Below, piece after piece: positions 1 through 12,400 of a stretch of 64,000 nucleotides of DNA. Each line of letters starts with the position of its first letter. Position 1 is the first letter of the stretch. The position numbers and the translations under genes were made by a program. Source of the DNA: Chrysoperla carnea (Eukaryota; Arthropoda; Insecta; Neuroptera; Chrysopidae); assembly GCF_905475395.1 (NCBI RefSeq), contig NC_058337.1, forward strand, positions 90,886,368-90,950,367, given 5' to 3'. The notes under the pieces were generated by a model. The model was not told the origin of the DNA, searched no databases, and saw only the letters and a list, made by a program, of their open reading frames with translations.

Positions 1-20
1 ACCTTATACTTTCAATACTG

Positions 21-230
21 TACAATCTCATTAATCTGACACTTCAATTGATCAATACGATCAATAAGTCAGCACTCCACAGCAATCGAAATTTGTGAAA
101 AAAATTACCAGAACAGATGATTTTCTTGCTAATGATGATATTTATTATGAGTTTTTCTTTACAATCCAGTAATTCGAACAATAATCCGGGGCCCTCTAGT
201 TTTTAATAGTGTCGGATTAGTGAGATTGTA
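21..230. mobile_element. MITE with 22-bp terminal inverted repeats, pogo/Tigger-like ends
   Basis: The segment begins TACAATCTCATTAATCTGAC at 21 and ends with the inverted complement at 209-230; the 22-bp arms differ at only two positions. TA is present at each outer edge, as expected of Tc1/mariner-superfamily target duplication. The CGGATTA core in the right arm resembles pogo/Tigger termini (family knowledge). At 210 bp it has no room for a transposase, so it would be non-autonomous. Assignment to pogo rather than another TA-inserting family is inference. Confidence 0.6.
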
Positions 231-684
231 TAGGTACTACATTTGTCTGTTACCAAAAAAGCACCCCAAATTTAAAAGAAAAAGCTGAAGCTGTGTAACT
301 CGCCAGTTTCAACATATGGCTTCTAATTTTACTGCAGTGTCATTGACGTTATTGTGGTACATTCTATCAAGTACCTATATAACACAATTTTCATCGAGTT
401 TGAAAAATTTTTAAGCTTAAAGTCTTTATTGCTCGAACTATTAACTTATTATTTATCCAATGGTTACTTATGGTTATTTTTATTACGTTTCAAGACGCCA
501 ACACTGTCTTGTTCTTAATTGATGATTTAATTCTATTTAATTGCGTGTGACCTTCTGCAAGGGATATTTTTCTACTAAAATAAATAAATTTTGACATAGC
601 CTATGTAGTATATTACAAACATTAGAAAACCAAAACAGTTACATTGTTTCTTTTTGATAATTCATTCATTCACTGAATAATGAA

Positions 685-1207
685 TCTATAAAATGCCTTG
701 CTCCTGGATGTCTGACGGATCATTACACAGCCTAAACCACTGATCGTAGAGACCTAAAATTTGGAGAGTGTGTTCTTTGTATGACGTAGGCATCCAATAA
801 GAATTTTCCGAAATTCTTCCCCTAGGGGGGTAAAAAGAGGATGCAAATTTTGTATATGGAAAACTCGTGTTAATAATTTTATAGACAAATGTAGATCTAT
901 GGTTGCATGTTTGTCATGTTACTACAGTTTTTTTAATTTCATGTGGTTTATACATATTTACAGAGAATTTGAACCCATCTGATAACCCGACGAGAGAAAG
1001 AAAATGATGGTATAATAGCCAAAAAAAATAGTCAAAAGTTAATTAAAAATTTTATTGTCTCTTCTGATTATCAAATGGGTGAAGATCTTTAAAATCTAAG
1101 TCTTTAAAATTGGTTCTCTAAATGAATCAACGATTCGTTAAATGAATCATTTATGGAATACATTGAAATGAATCATTATCACGTGCGAAGCCGTGGGCGA
1201 AAGATAG
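685..1207 (+). mobile_element. decayed non-autonomous Helitron
   Basis: It starts TCTATAAAATG after an A. It contains text typical of insect Helitron-like repeats (CTGGATGTCTGACGGAT near 705; CCCCTAGGGGGGTAAAAAG near 820). It ends in GCGAAGCCGTGGGCGAAAGATAG, where GCC-GTG-GGC can form the subterminal hairpin and ATAG replaces the usual CTAG. The 3' neighbour is A rather than the canonical T, so the end has mutated. There is no Rep/helicase coding. Confidence 0.55.
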
Positions 1208-2825
1208 ATTATAATATATCAGGATCTGGATATGCACGTAGGTCATAAATAGGAAAATAGGGGTTTTTCTTAAAAAAAGTGGATTTTCAATTATCCTTTA
1301 ATGTTGACCTTAAGATCAAAATTAAATTCACCGTTAGATTTCTTGCAGAAACGATACTTGTTATACAGGTATCTTTGCATTCCAACTTATGATTAAGTTT
1401 TGAAGGGGAAGCTAAGGCCATTTCAATGATACGTGATAGCATCCTTAAAATTCTAAACTATTTGTTTTTTAAACTTTCCATTATTTTTTCATGGCCAGAT
1501 TTACAAACCCATAATCTGTGACAAATTTTCGGTACTGCCAAATAGCACATTGTGATAATGGTGGAAACGCCAAGAAGTGTAGTGGAATGTTAGCAACATA
1601 GTATTTTACTTTGTAACGATACTTTTATATTAATGTTATTCTGATAGATGATAAAACTTGAATGGTTGTTCATCGCGTACTCTCACGCTTTATATACTAT
1701 GCACAGCGTGGTGAGAAGAGACGTCTGGGATATCTCGAATAGCGTAGAATGTTCTTATTTACTCTACGATGAAAGATACAGTGCAGTATATTGATAACAC
1801 ACAAGTACGACAGAGATATATGTAGTTTACGCGTAGTTTCTAGTTGTACTGTAAGTGTGTGAACCGTTGAATGAATATATCGTCGGGTTGTTTATAACGA
1901 CGGATTAATTGTTAAAACCACAATACATAATGATAACCCTACGCTTTTATTGCTAATGTTAACGATACATAATCGAATCTTGATAAGAAAGTTGCTGATG
2001 GAAAATTGAAGAAATAAAATATTTGCTCGAACTAAATAAAATCAACCTGATCAACATGGTATGCAAGTATGAAACTCTAGTTCTTCAGAAACTATGATCT
2101 AGTCTGGAGTTGCTAATAATTGGTAACATTTTGCTTAATATATTGAATAATAATTTTTGTGATAACAATATGATTATATTAATAATCCTAATTAAAAATT
2201 GTGCTACTTTTAAGTTATATAAAAAAAAAAGAAGATAAGTTTAATTACAAAATGAAAGATTACAATCTATCATTGTATAATTTATATTATAAAAGTTTAT
2301 TTATACAATGATTTACTTTCTCAGACCTAAATAACTTGTTCTTATACTTTTATTTTCAATATGACGATGCTGTTTTTATTATAATCAACCATACGTATAT
2401 ATAATATAATAAATCCATAACATAGAGAATCGTCTTCTTTCTTCACGATGTGACATCGCGGTTTAAAAATAAAAACGGTAAAATTTTGGTTTGCTTCTCT
2501 GGCGGACATTAACAGCCATCTATGTTTATTATGCTGTAGCTTTTAGTAAGAGTGAATGGCAGCAAGCTTGTATAGATGTCGTTCAAATTTAAAATTACAA
2601 TTTATTCAAAAAAAGAAACTATTACTGTGAGTTGTGAATGTTTTACAATCTAGTAATTATTGCAATGAAATTGAACTTGACTGACATTAATCAATAAAAT
2701 GTAACATTTATAAACCAAGCGCGTATGAAATAGAAGGATCAATTTAAGCTTTCATGATGATTTTAAGAAAGACGTTGCAGTCTACACCATGGTAGATGTC
2801 TTTGTGCGAGACATTCAGTTTTTTA
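1208..2825. other. AT-rich noncoding DNA
   Basis: I see no long open frame, splice-bounded exon or RNA gene here. A less AT-biased patch near 1670-1900 has no recognisable content. 2505-2523 carries a short CAGCCATCTATG motif that recurs in similar form at 4365 (TGCCATCTATCG). Confidence 0.5.
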
Positions 2826-2925
2826 ACACCCGAAGCAAATAGTGGCGTGTTAAAAGTTTAACCGCTGTATGTGTTTGCCTGTCTGCAATATAGTTTCTTT
2901 TAATAGATGAACCGATTTTGATTTT
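2826..2925 (+). repeat. dispersed repeat fragment, hairpin-headed family
   Basis: The segment opens with a small stem (TTTTAACAC ... GTGTTAAAA). It continues with AACCGCTGTATGTGTTTGCC and then GATGAACCGATTTTGATTTT. The same order of motifs occurs at 44707-44830, so these are two diverged members of one dispersed family. No coding capacity is visible. Confidence 0.45.
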
Positions 2926-4717
2926 GTATTGAAGTCAAATTTCAAATATCGAATAGCAATATTTGGGGATACTGGTTATAGCTGAGATGCTGCATGGAAT
3001 AAAATTATGAAGAATACGTCAACCGTAATGGTTTTCAAAAAATATTACCAGTTAAGCCCCATCTTCTTAGAGGTAAAAAAGAAATATAGGGTATTTAACT
3101 CAATTTATTTGAAACTACATTAATTATTAAACGTATTTTTTAAGAATGCGTTCGAGTTAGTTTTTAGAATTTTTTACTCAAAATATTTCAGTGTCCGACT
3201 TATTGATTATAACATCAATATATCGCTCAACGCTCAATGTAAAATAAGTCGTTAAACATATGCATATTTATTTCGAAAATATTAAACAATTAATCCTACT
3301 TAGATTATTTTTTCCAAAGCGGTACATTTTTAGACCGATCTATTTTTCTTTATTAGCCAGCACAATAATCTTTAAAATAATGGGCAAATCAAGAAATTTG
3401 ATAGAAAAATTAGGAAGATAGCGCCATGTGACAGAAAGACAGGCCAGACAAATAATAACATATAAGATAGTATTTACGGACGTATACATTATTCGTTAAC
3501 ATGTCAAAATTGTTTTATTTTAAGTTTTTATTTTAAATTTAACTAAGGAAGAAAGTGTTATAAGAAATTTTTGTTGCGCACATGAAAAAAATACTTTTGT
3601 ATGCAAATCATTGACTTTGAATGTTGAGTTCATTGCAAAACTGCTCTACTTATTTCAAAAGTATTAACTATTTCTTACTTACCTACATCAACTTGAATGT
3701 TTTGTCTAGACATTTTAAATACTGATCAATAAAACAAATATATATATAACTTTTGTAGATCAATTATTCACATAAAAACGTTATTTATACTTAATTGTAC
3801 CTTGATATTGATTAAATACTCCAATTGCACTTGAATAGTCTAGACAAGGGGGCAGCATCTACCGAACACCTTGATACGGAAGCAGATATATAACAGATAG
3901 AATATGTTGGTAGATTGCAACAATAAAATGTAAAAGCAGAATACTGCCCTTACAATGCCACTATACCCGTAAAATGCCGCTAAATGGCAGAATCTGCTCT
4001 TTTAATACTGAAAATAAAGATAATTCGTTACAGTTAATGCTACCTTTTATGTGCTCGTTAGTGTACATAACGCAGGGGGGCTTTATAATAACTCCTGTTC
4101 GGAACTGATAACACATAGAAGTAAAATAGTCCGCCCTTTAGGAGAATGGTTGAAAAAGTAGACCTTTATTAAGAACCTAGCTGTTAATTTTAACGTTATA
4201 CGTAGGTACATGAAAGATGAAATTTCACATCAAACAAAACGAACTATCAAGCCATCGTTTTAAGTTCCGAACATGGGCACATCACCTTTCGCTAATTTCA
4301 TTTTTACAAAGTATGTTTAACATTGTTGTCATAATGAAATCAAAATATTTGTACCTCCGTAGTGCTGCCATCTATCGAATCCTTGTTTAATCCTCAGAGG
4401 AAAAAGGCTAATTCTTACAAAGGGTAATATATTTTTGTGGAAATAAATAATGAATCAAAATTTACTACCAAAAAATGGTTGTCATCACAACCTAATTATA
4501 AAATTGTTTCTTAATGAATTGGCAGATGAATGTTTAAATTTTTGTGAATTAATAAAAAAAATCTTTTTCACCGCATCAGTCATACAAAAAATTTTTGTGA
4601 CGAATGAAAATAATGAAAACTAATAAAATACAATGCATACAAAATAAACTTTAGAACAAATATCATTTATGTTACAAAGCAATAAGTATATACAATTTCG
4701 AAAACTTTAGTGCCCAA
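2926..4717. other. AT-rich noncoding DNA upstream of the repeat-protein gene
   Basis: No exon or repeat could be named. The last 140 bases before the ATG at 4718 hold several upstream ATGs, so an additional 5' exon or a leader with short upstream frames is possible. Confidence 0.4.
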
Positions 4718-7700
4718 ATGACCATATACGATAAGTATGAACATTATTGTCTATTTTGTGACAATTATAATCCTGATAAATTCCGCCGTATTGAACAAAT
4801 GTCGTATAATATAAATGATCGTAAACAATATGAAAAAAGTAATATACAAAACGATGCAAATGCGCAACCAACTAATTTGAATATTGGCCGGTCACATTCG
4901 AATATTAAAATATGTGAAAAATCTTTGTCAAAGTGTAGTGTCACACATCCATGTGATCGAAGAGCATCGTACAGTAATATACGAAAACATTCACATCAAC
5001 GGAAAATAAGTCGACCAAAAACGGCATATGAAGAAGATAATCAGCCAAAAAATTCATTTGACGTCAACCATTCATATGATTATGATTTTAATTCCCTGAC
5101 TAAGACACGATTACAAGCTGGACATTCACCTTCAAAATGCACCATCAAAAGTGATTATGCAGTACACAACTCCGAGGGTTCGAACCTAGTTTCGTCATTA
5201 AAAGCGCCATCATCTTATGGGCGTAGATTGGAATCTCCAAATTGTGTGTTTTCTAGACCTTATTATAATGACACTAATATTTCTAAAAACTCACCAAATA
5301 TTGAATATACGCCACGTTCTAGCTCACGCGAAAAAATGTCGCGTAAATCATCCTATGAAAATTATGTTTCGAAACATTCATTTTCAAAAGATACAGAGAG
5401 AAAAAGTTCACCAACGCAGGCAGTTTTTGATGAGATTTTAACTCCAACTTATGATGATAGAAAAATATCTTTTAGTACTCGACCATCTTTTGATGTTGAA
5501 TCAAACAATGAGAATAGACCATCTTACAAGGAAAATACATCATCATATAATGAAGCCAAACTTTATGATAATAATAAACGAACGTACGATGGAAGTAAAC
5601 AATCCTACTATGAAAGTAAACAAATCCATGAGGAATTTAAAACACCTTATAATGAACTATCATATAATGAGAATAAACAATTTTACAATGACAGTAGACC
5701 TTCTTATGAAAGTAAACCAACTTATAATGAAAGTAAACAAATCCATGATGAATGTAAAACACCTTATAATGAAAATAAACAAATATTCAATGGTAGTAAA
5801 CTACATTCTAATGAAAGTAAACCATCTTATAAAGAATGTAAACAATCTTACAATGACAGTAGACAATCTAATGAAAGTAAACCATCTTATAAAGAAAGTA
5901 AACAATCTTACAATGACAGTAGACCATCTAATGAAAGTAAACCATCTTATAATGAAAGTAAACAATCTTATAATAATAGCAGATCATCATATAATGAAAG
6001 TAAAGTGTCGTACAATCAAAGTAAGAAATCGTTTAATGAAAGTGCACAGTCTTATCTTACAGGAGAAAGTAAAATTCCTTCTTATATTAGTGAAGATAAA
6101 TCTTATGAGGACAGTAAACCCTCTTTTGAAAGTAACGCGCCAGCTTTCAAAGAAAATAAACAACAAATTCGTCCTACTCAAAATAAAGAATTTTATAGTG
6201 AAGCTAAGCCACTTTTTGCTGAAACCCCCCTGCTATGTTTCCCTAATGAAGATAAAACATCTTATGAAATTAAAGTAACAAATGAAGGTAAACAAAACAT
6301 AGAAAAAACGGAGCTACAAGAAATCAAGCAGGAATTAAAAAAGGATGATACGCCAAAGTCTCCTACAAAACAACGTAAACAAACTTCTTTTCGTGATGTT
6401 ACTCACTCATCCTGCCACCATAGGAAAAGTTGCAATTGCATAATATGCCTTGATAAGCTTTGTACACATATGGAATTAACAACCACACCAGAAGAAGCGG
6501 AAATTCGAAGAAAAATTGCTGAAGTATGTATCCAAAAGAAACCATGTGCATTACATCCTGGCAACGATTGCAGTGTAACAAGTTGTCCTGAAGCAATACG
6601 AATAACTGAATCTTGTCGAAATTACCACGATGGATGTAAGTATTGCTTTTAAAAATTATACCTTCTGCAAAGTCAATGAGTTTACTTTACGAGTAAACTA
6701 AATTGTGCATTGCTAGTATATTATGTACATGATATTAAGATTTTGGAGCCCCTTGCGAGTATGCTGGGAGATATGGGAGCTATTAACACTGTAACCTTAA
6801 GCTGTGAGGTAAAACTTAAACGGTTGGAAATAGTTAACAAAAATTGTCTTTATAAAAAATATTTTTATATATACATTTAGAAAGCTTGTCATGGGTCACG
6901 CCACATATCTAGGAAATGGATTATTAACTTAAAGTTTTTATAAAGGGTGCATCATATGTTACGCCTTATTCTTGGGTAATAAATGAATTGAAGAAATCAA
7001 ATTGGTCTAAAACTCTTCAGAAATCTTTCGACAAAATTCCATTAACGCGATCGTACTTCGTAAACATTTAATTTAAAAAAATTTTCGATCTCTTGAGAAA
7101 ATTTTTTGAAAGTAAATTAATCGTAGAAAATAAATTTTACTATAATTTATCCTGCTACCCTTTTATTCTAAAAATTTCATAACTACAGAGATTTATAAGT
7201 TCCATGATCGGAAATACAAAATTGAAAATTTTGCTATTTACTTATTTAAAATTTGAGTGTTAGAAATTTAATGATATCGTGTTATGTTTCAAATAAAAGA
7301 GAGTAATCAGCACTTTTCAAAACATATTGTTCAACTCTATCATGAAATTATAACCCCAAAATAGTTTGAAATAAAATAAAGTTCAAAAACTAAAACCCGG
7401 AAGACTACAAAATCACGCTCTAAAAAGTATGACAAAAATAAAATATTTTCATCTGAAATTGTTATGATAAGTAAAATTCGTCATTATAGTCGGGGACCTC
7501 TTTTCCGTCCTGTGAAAAACTTTTTAATCTTAGAGGTCCCCCGACTATATTACTTATCATAAAAATTTTATATGCGCATGTTTTCTAGCTTTCATTCTTT
7601 TTATAGCGAATTTTGTTGTCTAAGGGATTTCATTTTTTCATCCCAGAGATGCGGTGGTACTCAAGATATATACTATTTGTTCATAAAAAAATATTTATTC

Positions 7701-8315
7701 TATATTCTATTAAGACAATTTTTTCTATATATCCAACCGTTAAAACTCTCCTCACAGCTTAATGTACAAGCGTTATTTGAAAAGAGCCAAAATCTTAAAA
7801 TCATAGTCATATATTGTACTAACCATGTTAATAATTTCATGCATGTATATAAAAGTGCGTGATTGTATTGCTCTGTCGTCTTACTATATCAATAATTTTG
7901 ATGGCACAGGAATAGGTAACTTAAATTTGTTATAAAATGATAAAATCATAATGTAATTGTAAATTGTTTCTGGTTTTCAGTTGCTTTTTCAGATATATTT
8001 CAAAGTAATGGAAGTTGTGGAGAACAATGTACAAGATATTTTTTAAGATTTTGTGTTCTATGTGCTTTTATAAAATGTTGTAAGTAAATTTTCATTGTAA
8101 GCAAAAGAGCTGGTTCGATATCTGGATACAGACCTTTTTTAAACCTATTAAGCTGTTTGGCAGGTTGTTTGACGGTTGATATCCAGCTCACTATATCCAT
8201 GCTATTCAAACAGTTACGTCATTTGGTTGATTTTATTTATTTTAAATGCTTTTCATTTTTTTTAGTCACTTTGAGCTGGACTGCAAGAGAAGTAACAACG
8301 CCCGATGCTATGTAA
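4718..8315 (+). CDS. heptapeptide-repeat, cysteine-rich-tail protein (unknown family)
   Basis: I do not recognise this family. A 644-codon frame opens at ATG 4718 and is far longer than anything else in the window. A consensus donor GTAAGT at 6636 suggests splicing rather than reading to the stop at 6650. The model is exon 1 4718-6635, exon 2 7981-8079 (acceptor after TTTCTGGTTTTCAG; an alternative in-frame AG gives 7993), exon 3 8266-8315 (donor GTAAGT at 8080, acceptor after TTTTTTTTAG), stop TAA 8313-8315. The product would be 688 aa. Layout: a CxxC at residues 11-14; a Ser/Tyr/Asn/Lys-rich disordered half; about 25 tandem seven-residue units (SYNESKQ, SYNDSRP, SYKESKQ) at 276-446; a Lys/Glu segment; then a Cys-rich end from C566 (CNCIIC, CALHPGNDC, SCPEA). 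Exon 2 adds SCGEQC and CVLC, so the Cys pattern continues across the junction, which supports the splice model. No signal peptide or membrane helix is evident. If unspliced, the protein ends CKYCF at 644 aa. The start codon and any 5' exons are uncertain. Confidence 0.7.
5543..6055 (+). repeat. in-frame 21-nt tandem repeat array (heptapeptide units)
   Basis: Units of about 21 nt (core TATAATGAAAGTAAACAATC) encode S-Y-N-E-S-K-Q/P variants. Every third unit or so reads SYNDSRP. Units near 5865-5960 are almost identical, pointing to recent expansion or gene conversion; outer units are degenerate. A few units have lost one residue (SNESKP), and these losses are codon-sized. Because unit length is a multiple of three, a second plus-strand frame also stays open across the array (5451-6278); that is a by-product and not a gene. 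Confidence 0.85.
7464..7560. repeat. intronic hairpin / short MITE
   Basis: ATGATAAGTA followed (after an extra 11 nt) by TATAGTCGGGGACCTC is matched at 7533-7560 by the inverted complement GAGGTCCCCCGACTATA...TACTTATCAT. The loop of roughly 30 nt is AT-rich. The element lies inside intron 1 of the repeat-protein gene and would fold in its pre-mRNA. A hairpin MITE is the simplest reading. Confidence 0.6.
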
Positions 8316-8412
8316 AAACGAATAGAATACAAAGAAAGCTTTGTATATTGTAGGCTTTTGTGTGTGTTGAAACAAACATTTAACATTTTATATTTGCTTA
8401 TTTTTTGTGTGA

Positions 8413-8418
8413 AATAAA
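8413..8418 (+). terminator. polyadenylation signal AATAAA
   Basis: A canonical AATAAA lies about 100 nt after the proposed stop at 8315, followed by T-rich sequence. It fits as the 3' end signal of the three-exon model. Confidence 0.5.
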
Positions 8419-9275
8419 TATTTTTAACAAAAATTATTATATCATCAAAAAGCTTAGTATTTTTATTTGCTTAAGATTATTACAAGCTAATAGACCACAA
8501 GTCGCCCATGCTGATTTTTTTCGAGTGAAATGAACCACCAGAAAACATGTTGAAAAAGATGCTTCTATATGTAAAAGTAAGTTTAAGCACCAGGGCGTCA
8601 GTTCTGCGCGGTACAGGTGAGTAAATGTGAGAAAATAGATCTTACACCCCTGGTATCACCCAAGCACCAGTCAAGGTATACGGTGTTGCTGGATACTAAC
8701 TCAGCATAAGTTATTCGAAGCGAATTACATAAATGCTGGATAGAAATAAATCCAGTAACTTCAGTATCAAAGTCAAATGTAAAGGTAGTGAAGAAAAAAG
8801 AGTTCTTGATTCTTTTTAGAAATAGTTCATCCTATTAAGGAATCGAAAATCGACCAGAAACATCGAAAACTCAGATTGTGCATTTTTTCAATTAAAATGT
8901 GCAGAATCCTTTTAGAAACAAGAAAAAAGTGAGAAAAGTTAGTCAATCATAAAAAAAAACTTTTATTTTAGAAAATAATTTTATTACGAATAAATTTTTT
9001 AATAATAAAAAATTACAATAACTCAATTTATTGTATCGAAAAATTTTTAAAAACAAAAATAATTTCTGCTCATAGTCGATACAAATATAAAAACAAAAGT
9101 AAAAAATAACAATAATGTTTTTAAAATAAATGCAAAATAAAAAAATACTGATATTCCGTAAGTTAAAGAGAGATATTCAACTTTTATAAATGCGATATCA
9201 ACGATACTTCTAGAAATCTACTCGAGCTTAAAGTATTTTGTTTATAAAAATTAATTTTTTTTATAAATAGAATAT
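8419..9275. other. intergenic AT-rich DNA between convergent genes
   Basis: This stretch separates the 3' ends of two convergent genes. It holds many homopolymer A/T runs and no supported gene or repeat. Confidence 0.5.
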
Positions 9276-9281
9276 TTTATT
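9276..9281 (-). terminator. candidate polyadenylation signal of the first cuticle gene
   Basis: AATAAA on the minus strand lies about 145 nt past the stop codon. A second AATAAA overlaps the stop itself (9427-9422) and is probably too close to be used. Confidence 0.35.
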
Positions 9282-9425
9282 AAAAATGCACAATTTTATA
9301 AAAGTTGAATATTAAGAATAAGTTCGTCATTGATTTTAAAAATAAATGGCTGATTGGGTTTTTAAATATTTTAAAATTATGAATATTCTTGATGTGTATG
9401 AGAAAGCATAATACGGTCATCTTTA

Positions 9426-12400
9426 TTAGAATCGTTGGAATTGATTTTGGTTATATCTGTTTTGTTGTTGGTTTTGTTGTGGTTGTTGTGGTTGGCTTTC
9501 AATGTATTGTAAAGCTTTTAAGATTTCTGGTGGGGTTGGTGGTGGAGTTGGTAAATGTGCTCCTTCAGCCTATAAACAATGCAAATTACATGATTAAAAT
9601 GAAATTTTTAAGTTTAACTATAGAATGTTTAACTTAAGTAAGAGATGAATATGTTCACTAAGACTTTACAGATATCAAATGTAATAAATTTTTACTAAAG
9701 TTTTTCAAAGTGAAAAAAAAAATTGGGAAGAGATTTCAAGCCCCGATTTAATTGTTGCAGCCATTTTTGTTTAAGAACACCTTGAATGTTCTAGATAAAA
9801 GCTGCTTTCATTTTCAAACGGCTTTGGAATATTTGTGGAAATATTTTATATTTAATTCCATTGGATCTGCTCGAAACTCATCAATTGTAAAGAGAACTCA
9901 AAGTTTTTTACACTATCATATTAATGATGTTTTTAGAAAGAGAATGATATAATAGAATACTTACACGGAAACCATTTTCATCAGCAATATAAGTTACAGT
10001 ATACAAGACACCATCAGGGCCAGTATAAGAATATGAGCCTTGAGCAACTTGAGCTTCTGCATCTGTTCCAGGATTTTTCAAATATCCTTGTTCTTGGGCA
10101 GCAATTCCATTACCAGTTTCATAACTACAATAAATATTATTATTAAATAAAGGCATTTATATAATAACAAAATTTATTTTTTAACTTACGCCCATTTGTA
10201 GGATCCATCTGGATTAACTTCCTGTTCTTGTCTAAGAATTGGAATTGGAGTTGTGTATTGTTGTGGTTGTTGCTGATATTGTTGTGGTGCACAATATGCA
10301 AAAGCCACTAAACACGATACAGCTACGATCTAAATAAAAATATTACTCTAATCAGAAAAATTATATCCATATTGATTTTTGATAGGATTGTTATCTCATT
10401 TAGAGGCGGATACGACACCATGGTCCGTTTTGTGAATGGTAGTGACCTCCTAGTATTATAATTTATTTCCTACAATAAGTTCCTTTTACTGAAAATTCAT
10501 ATTAATCATCCTTTGTTAAAAGTATCTCACAAGCTAATTGACTAATTGTTTGAATATTAGGGTATTTCTGATTCTTTTTGAAATCCTGAATAATAAACAA
10601 ACTTATTAAATAATTTTAGAAACGTTTTCTTGAATCTCAATAAAAGAGAAAAAGAATTTAAAAGTATTATTATTTATAATATGCCACACCTTAACGCAAT
10701 AAATCTTCTTTTAAAAACTGATTAGATTAAATAATTTTTATATTTTGTCAATCAAAAAATTTATCATCTGTAAATAATCAAATAAAAGTTATTGTTCAGT
10801 TTTTTAACGATTACAAAACTTTCAATTTCCATCAATTAAATCCAAATTATTATTACAATTTGTATGTTAATTTATTTATTTTTCGTAACATTATTCAGAT
10901 TATTCTTTTAGATAATTCAAGCGTGCGAAAAAATCTACATTTGTTTAACAAAGGAAAAAATATATGTATATATAATAAAGTCGATCACTTATTACACATT
11001 TGAAATCAAAGAGTGTAAACGGATTTTTTTCTTATATATTTTTAAGGACTGAATTATGACTTTTTTAGTTCCATTAATTTTTTTCAAACTTTTAAAGCCA
11101 GATAATAAACGTCAAAATGAGGAAAAGCAAGATTATTTAAAAATTTTGATAAAAATCTTAATATCAATCGATATATCGTTATGGGCAATTTAACCTTTTT
11201 TTGAGCCATAATCCTGGAATCATGAATTAATCATGAGTCTTGATCCCCAAGTTCAATTTTCAATCCGAAATTTAGTTCGTTATTTGTTTCCAAAGCATAA
11301 CGAATGAAGCTCATGGTTTATAGTTGTCATTAGAAAATTATTACGTAATCTCTGATTATTTTGTAAAGCAGTATGGATTCTAATCAAGAACTTAAGTTAT
11401 ACTATCCATAAAACGATCATTGACATTTTAAACGAATGCGTAAAAAATACAAATAAAATAGTAATTTTTATGAGGACAGGTTCTAAAACAACTGTTAGGT
11501 TGTTTATCATAAAATTCACTTTTATTTGAACAATTTCTATAGAGTTTTAAGTATGTTTAGATCAAAATATCATTTTACATAAAGTAAAAATATAAATTAA
11601 AAACATAAGTAATTTCCTTGTTTGTTTGCTCGTTTTTTTCTTTCTTTTTTAAGATGTAAGTATTCCAAATGTGTAATAAATAGTTACAATGCCAAGGTTA
11701 ATAATATTTTTAACGTAGGTACAATCATTTAAAAATCAGGTTTGGCCCATGTTTATTTCAAAAATAATACAAAAAAATAGCCGGAGCCTCATAACGCGAA
11801 CTACAAATGTCTTAGATTCTCGAAAACAACTGTAGAAAACTAATGAAACAATCGAACGTTTTATTCAATCGGGTGGTTGATGGATGAGCTACCGTGTGGA
11901 TGGTAGTTGATGTGTACAAATTTTTCAATATTATATAGTATGTATTTATTTTAAGTAAACGTTTAAAAAGTGACCTTCATTAGTAAATATAAAAAGTTTT
12001 TATAGGAAGAAATAACTAAAATCTATGCTTTCGCTAAGAATTATCACTATAATTAATTTAAATATAGAAAAATACATTTAAAAGGTCGACAATAACCCAT
12101 TGATCAGAAATTTGGGAATATTTTGTTTGAATGTCTATACCTAATTATCAATACTTCTCCTACGTGATATTTTTGTTGCAGATAAGAGGGTGAAATTGCA
12201 ATTTTTAAACATATTCCTGACTAATGATTCTTAAAAAAAGGATGTAACTTGGAAATTGATATTATTTTTATCTTGGTGTTAATGTCCCTGTTGCAATTGC
12301 ATTCTTCAACTATATTAGATTTTATGACTCTTCGTGAATTCTGTCGTCTAGATCAGTTGTTTTTTTATGATACGGAACTCAAAAAAGAAAAAACGTGTTG

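Noticed and set aside
4546..4580. TATA-like AATAAAA with TCAGT 28 nt downstream as promoter of the repeat-protein gene
   Set aside because: The TATA match is poor and several upstream ATGs would follow; too weak to annotate as a promoter.
5451..6278. 275-codon open frame (plus strand) overlapping the repeat-protein gene
   Set aside because: It arises because the 21-nt repeat keeps a second frame open; its Met/Asn/Lys/His-rich translation is just the shifted repeat.
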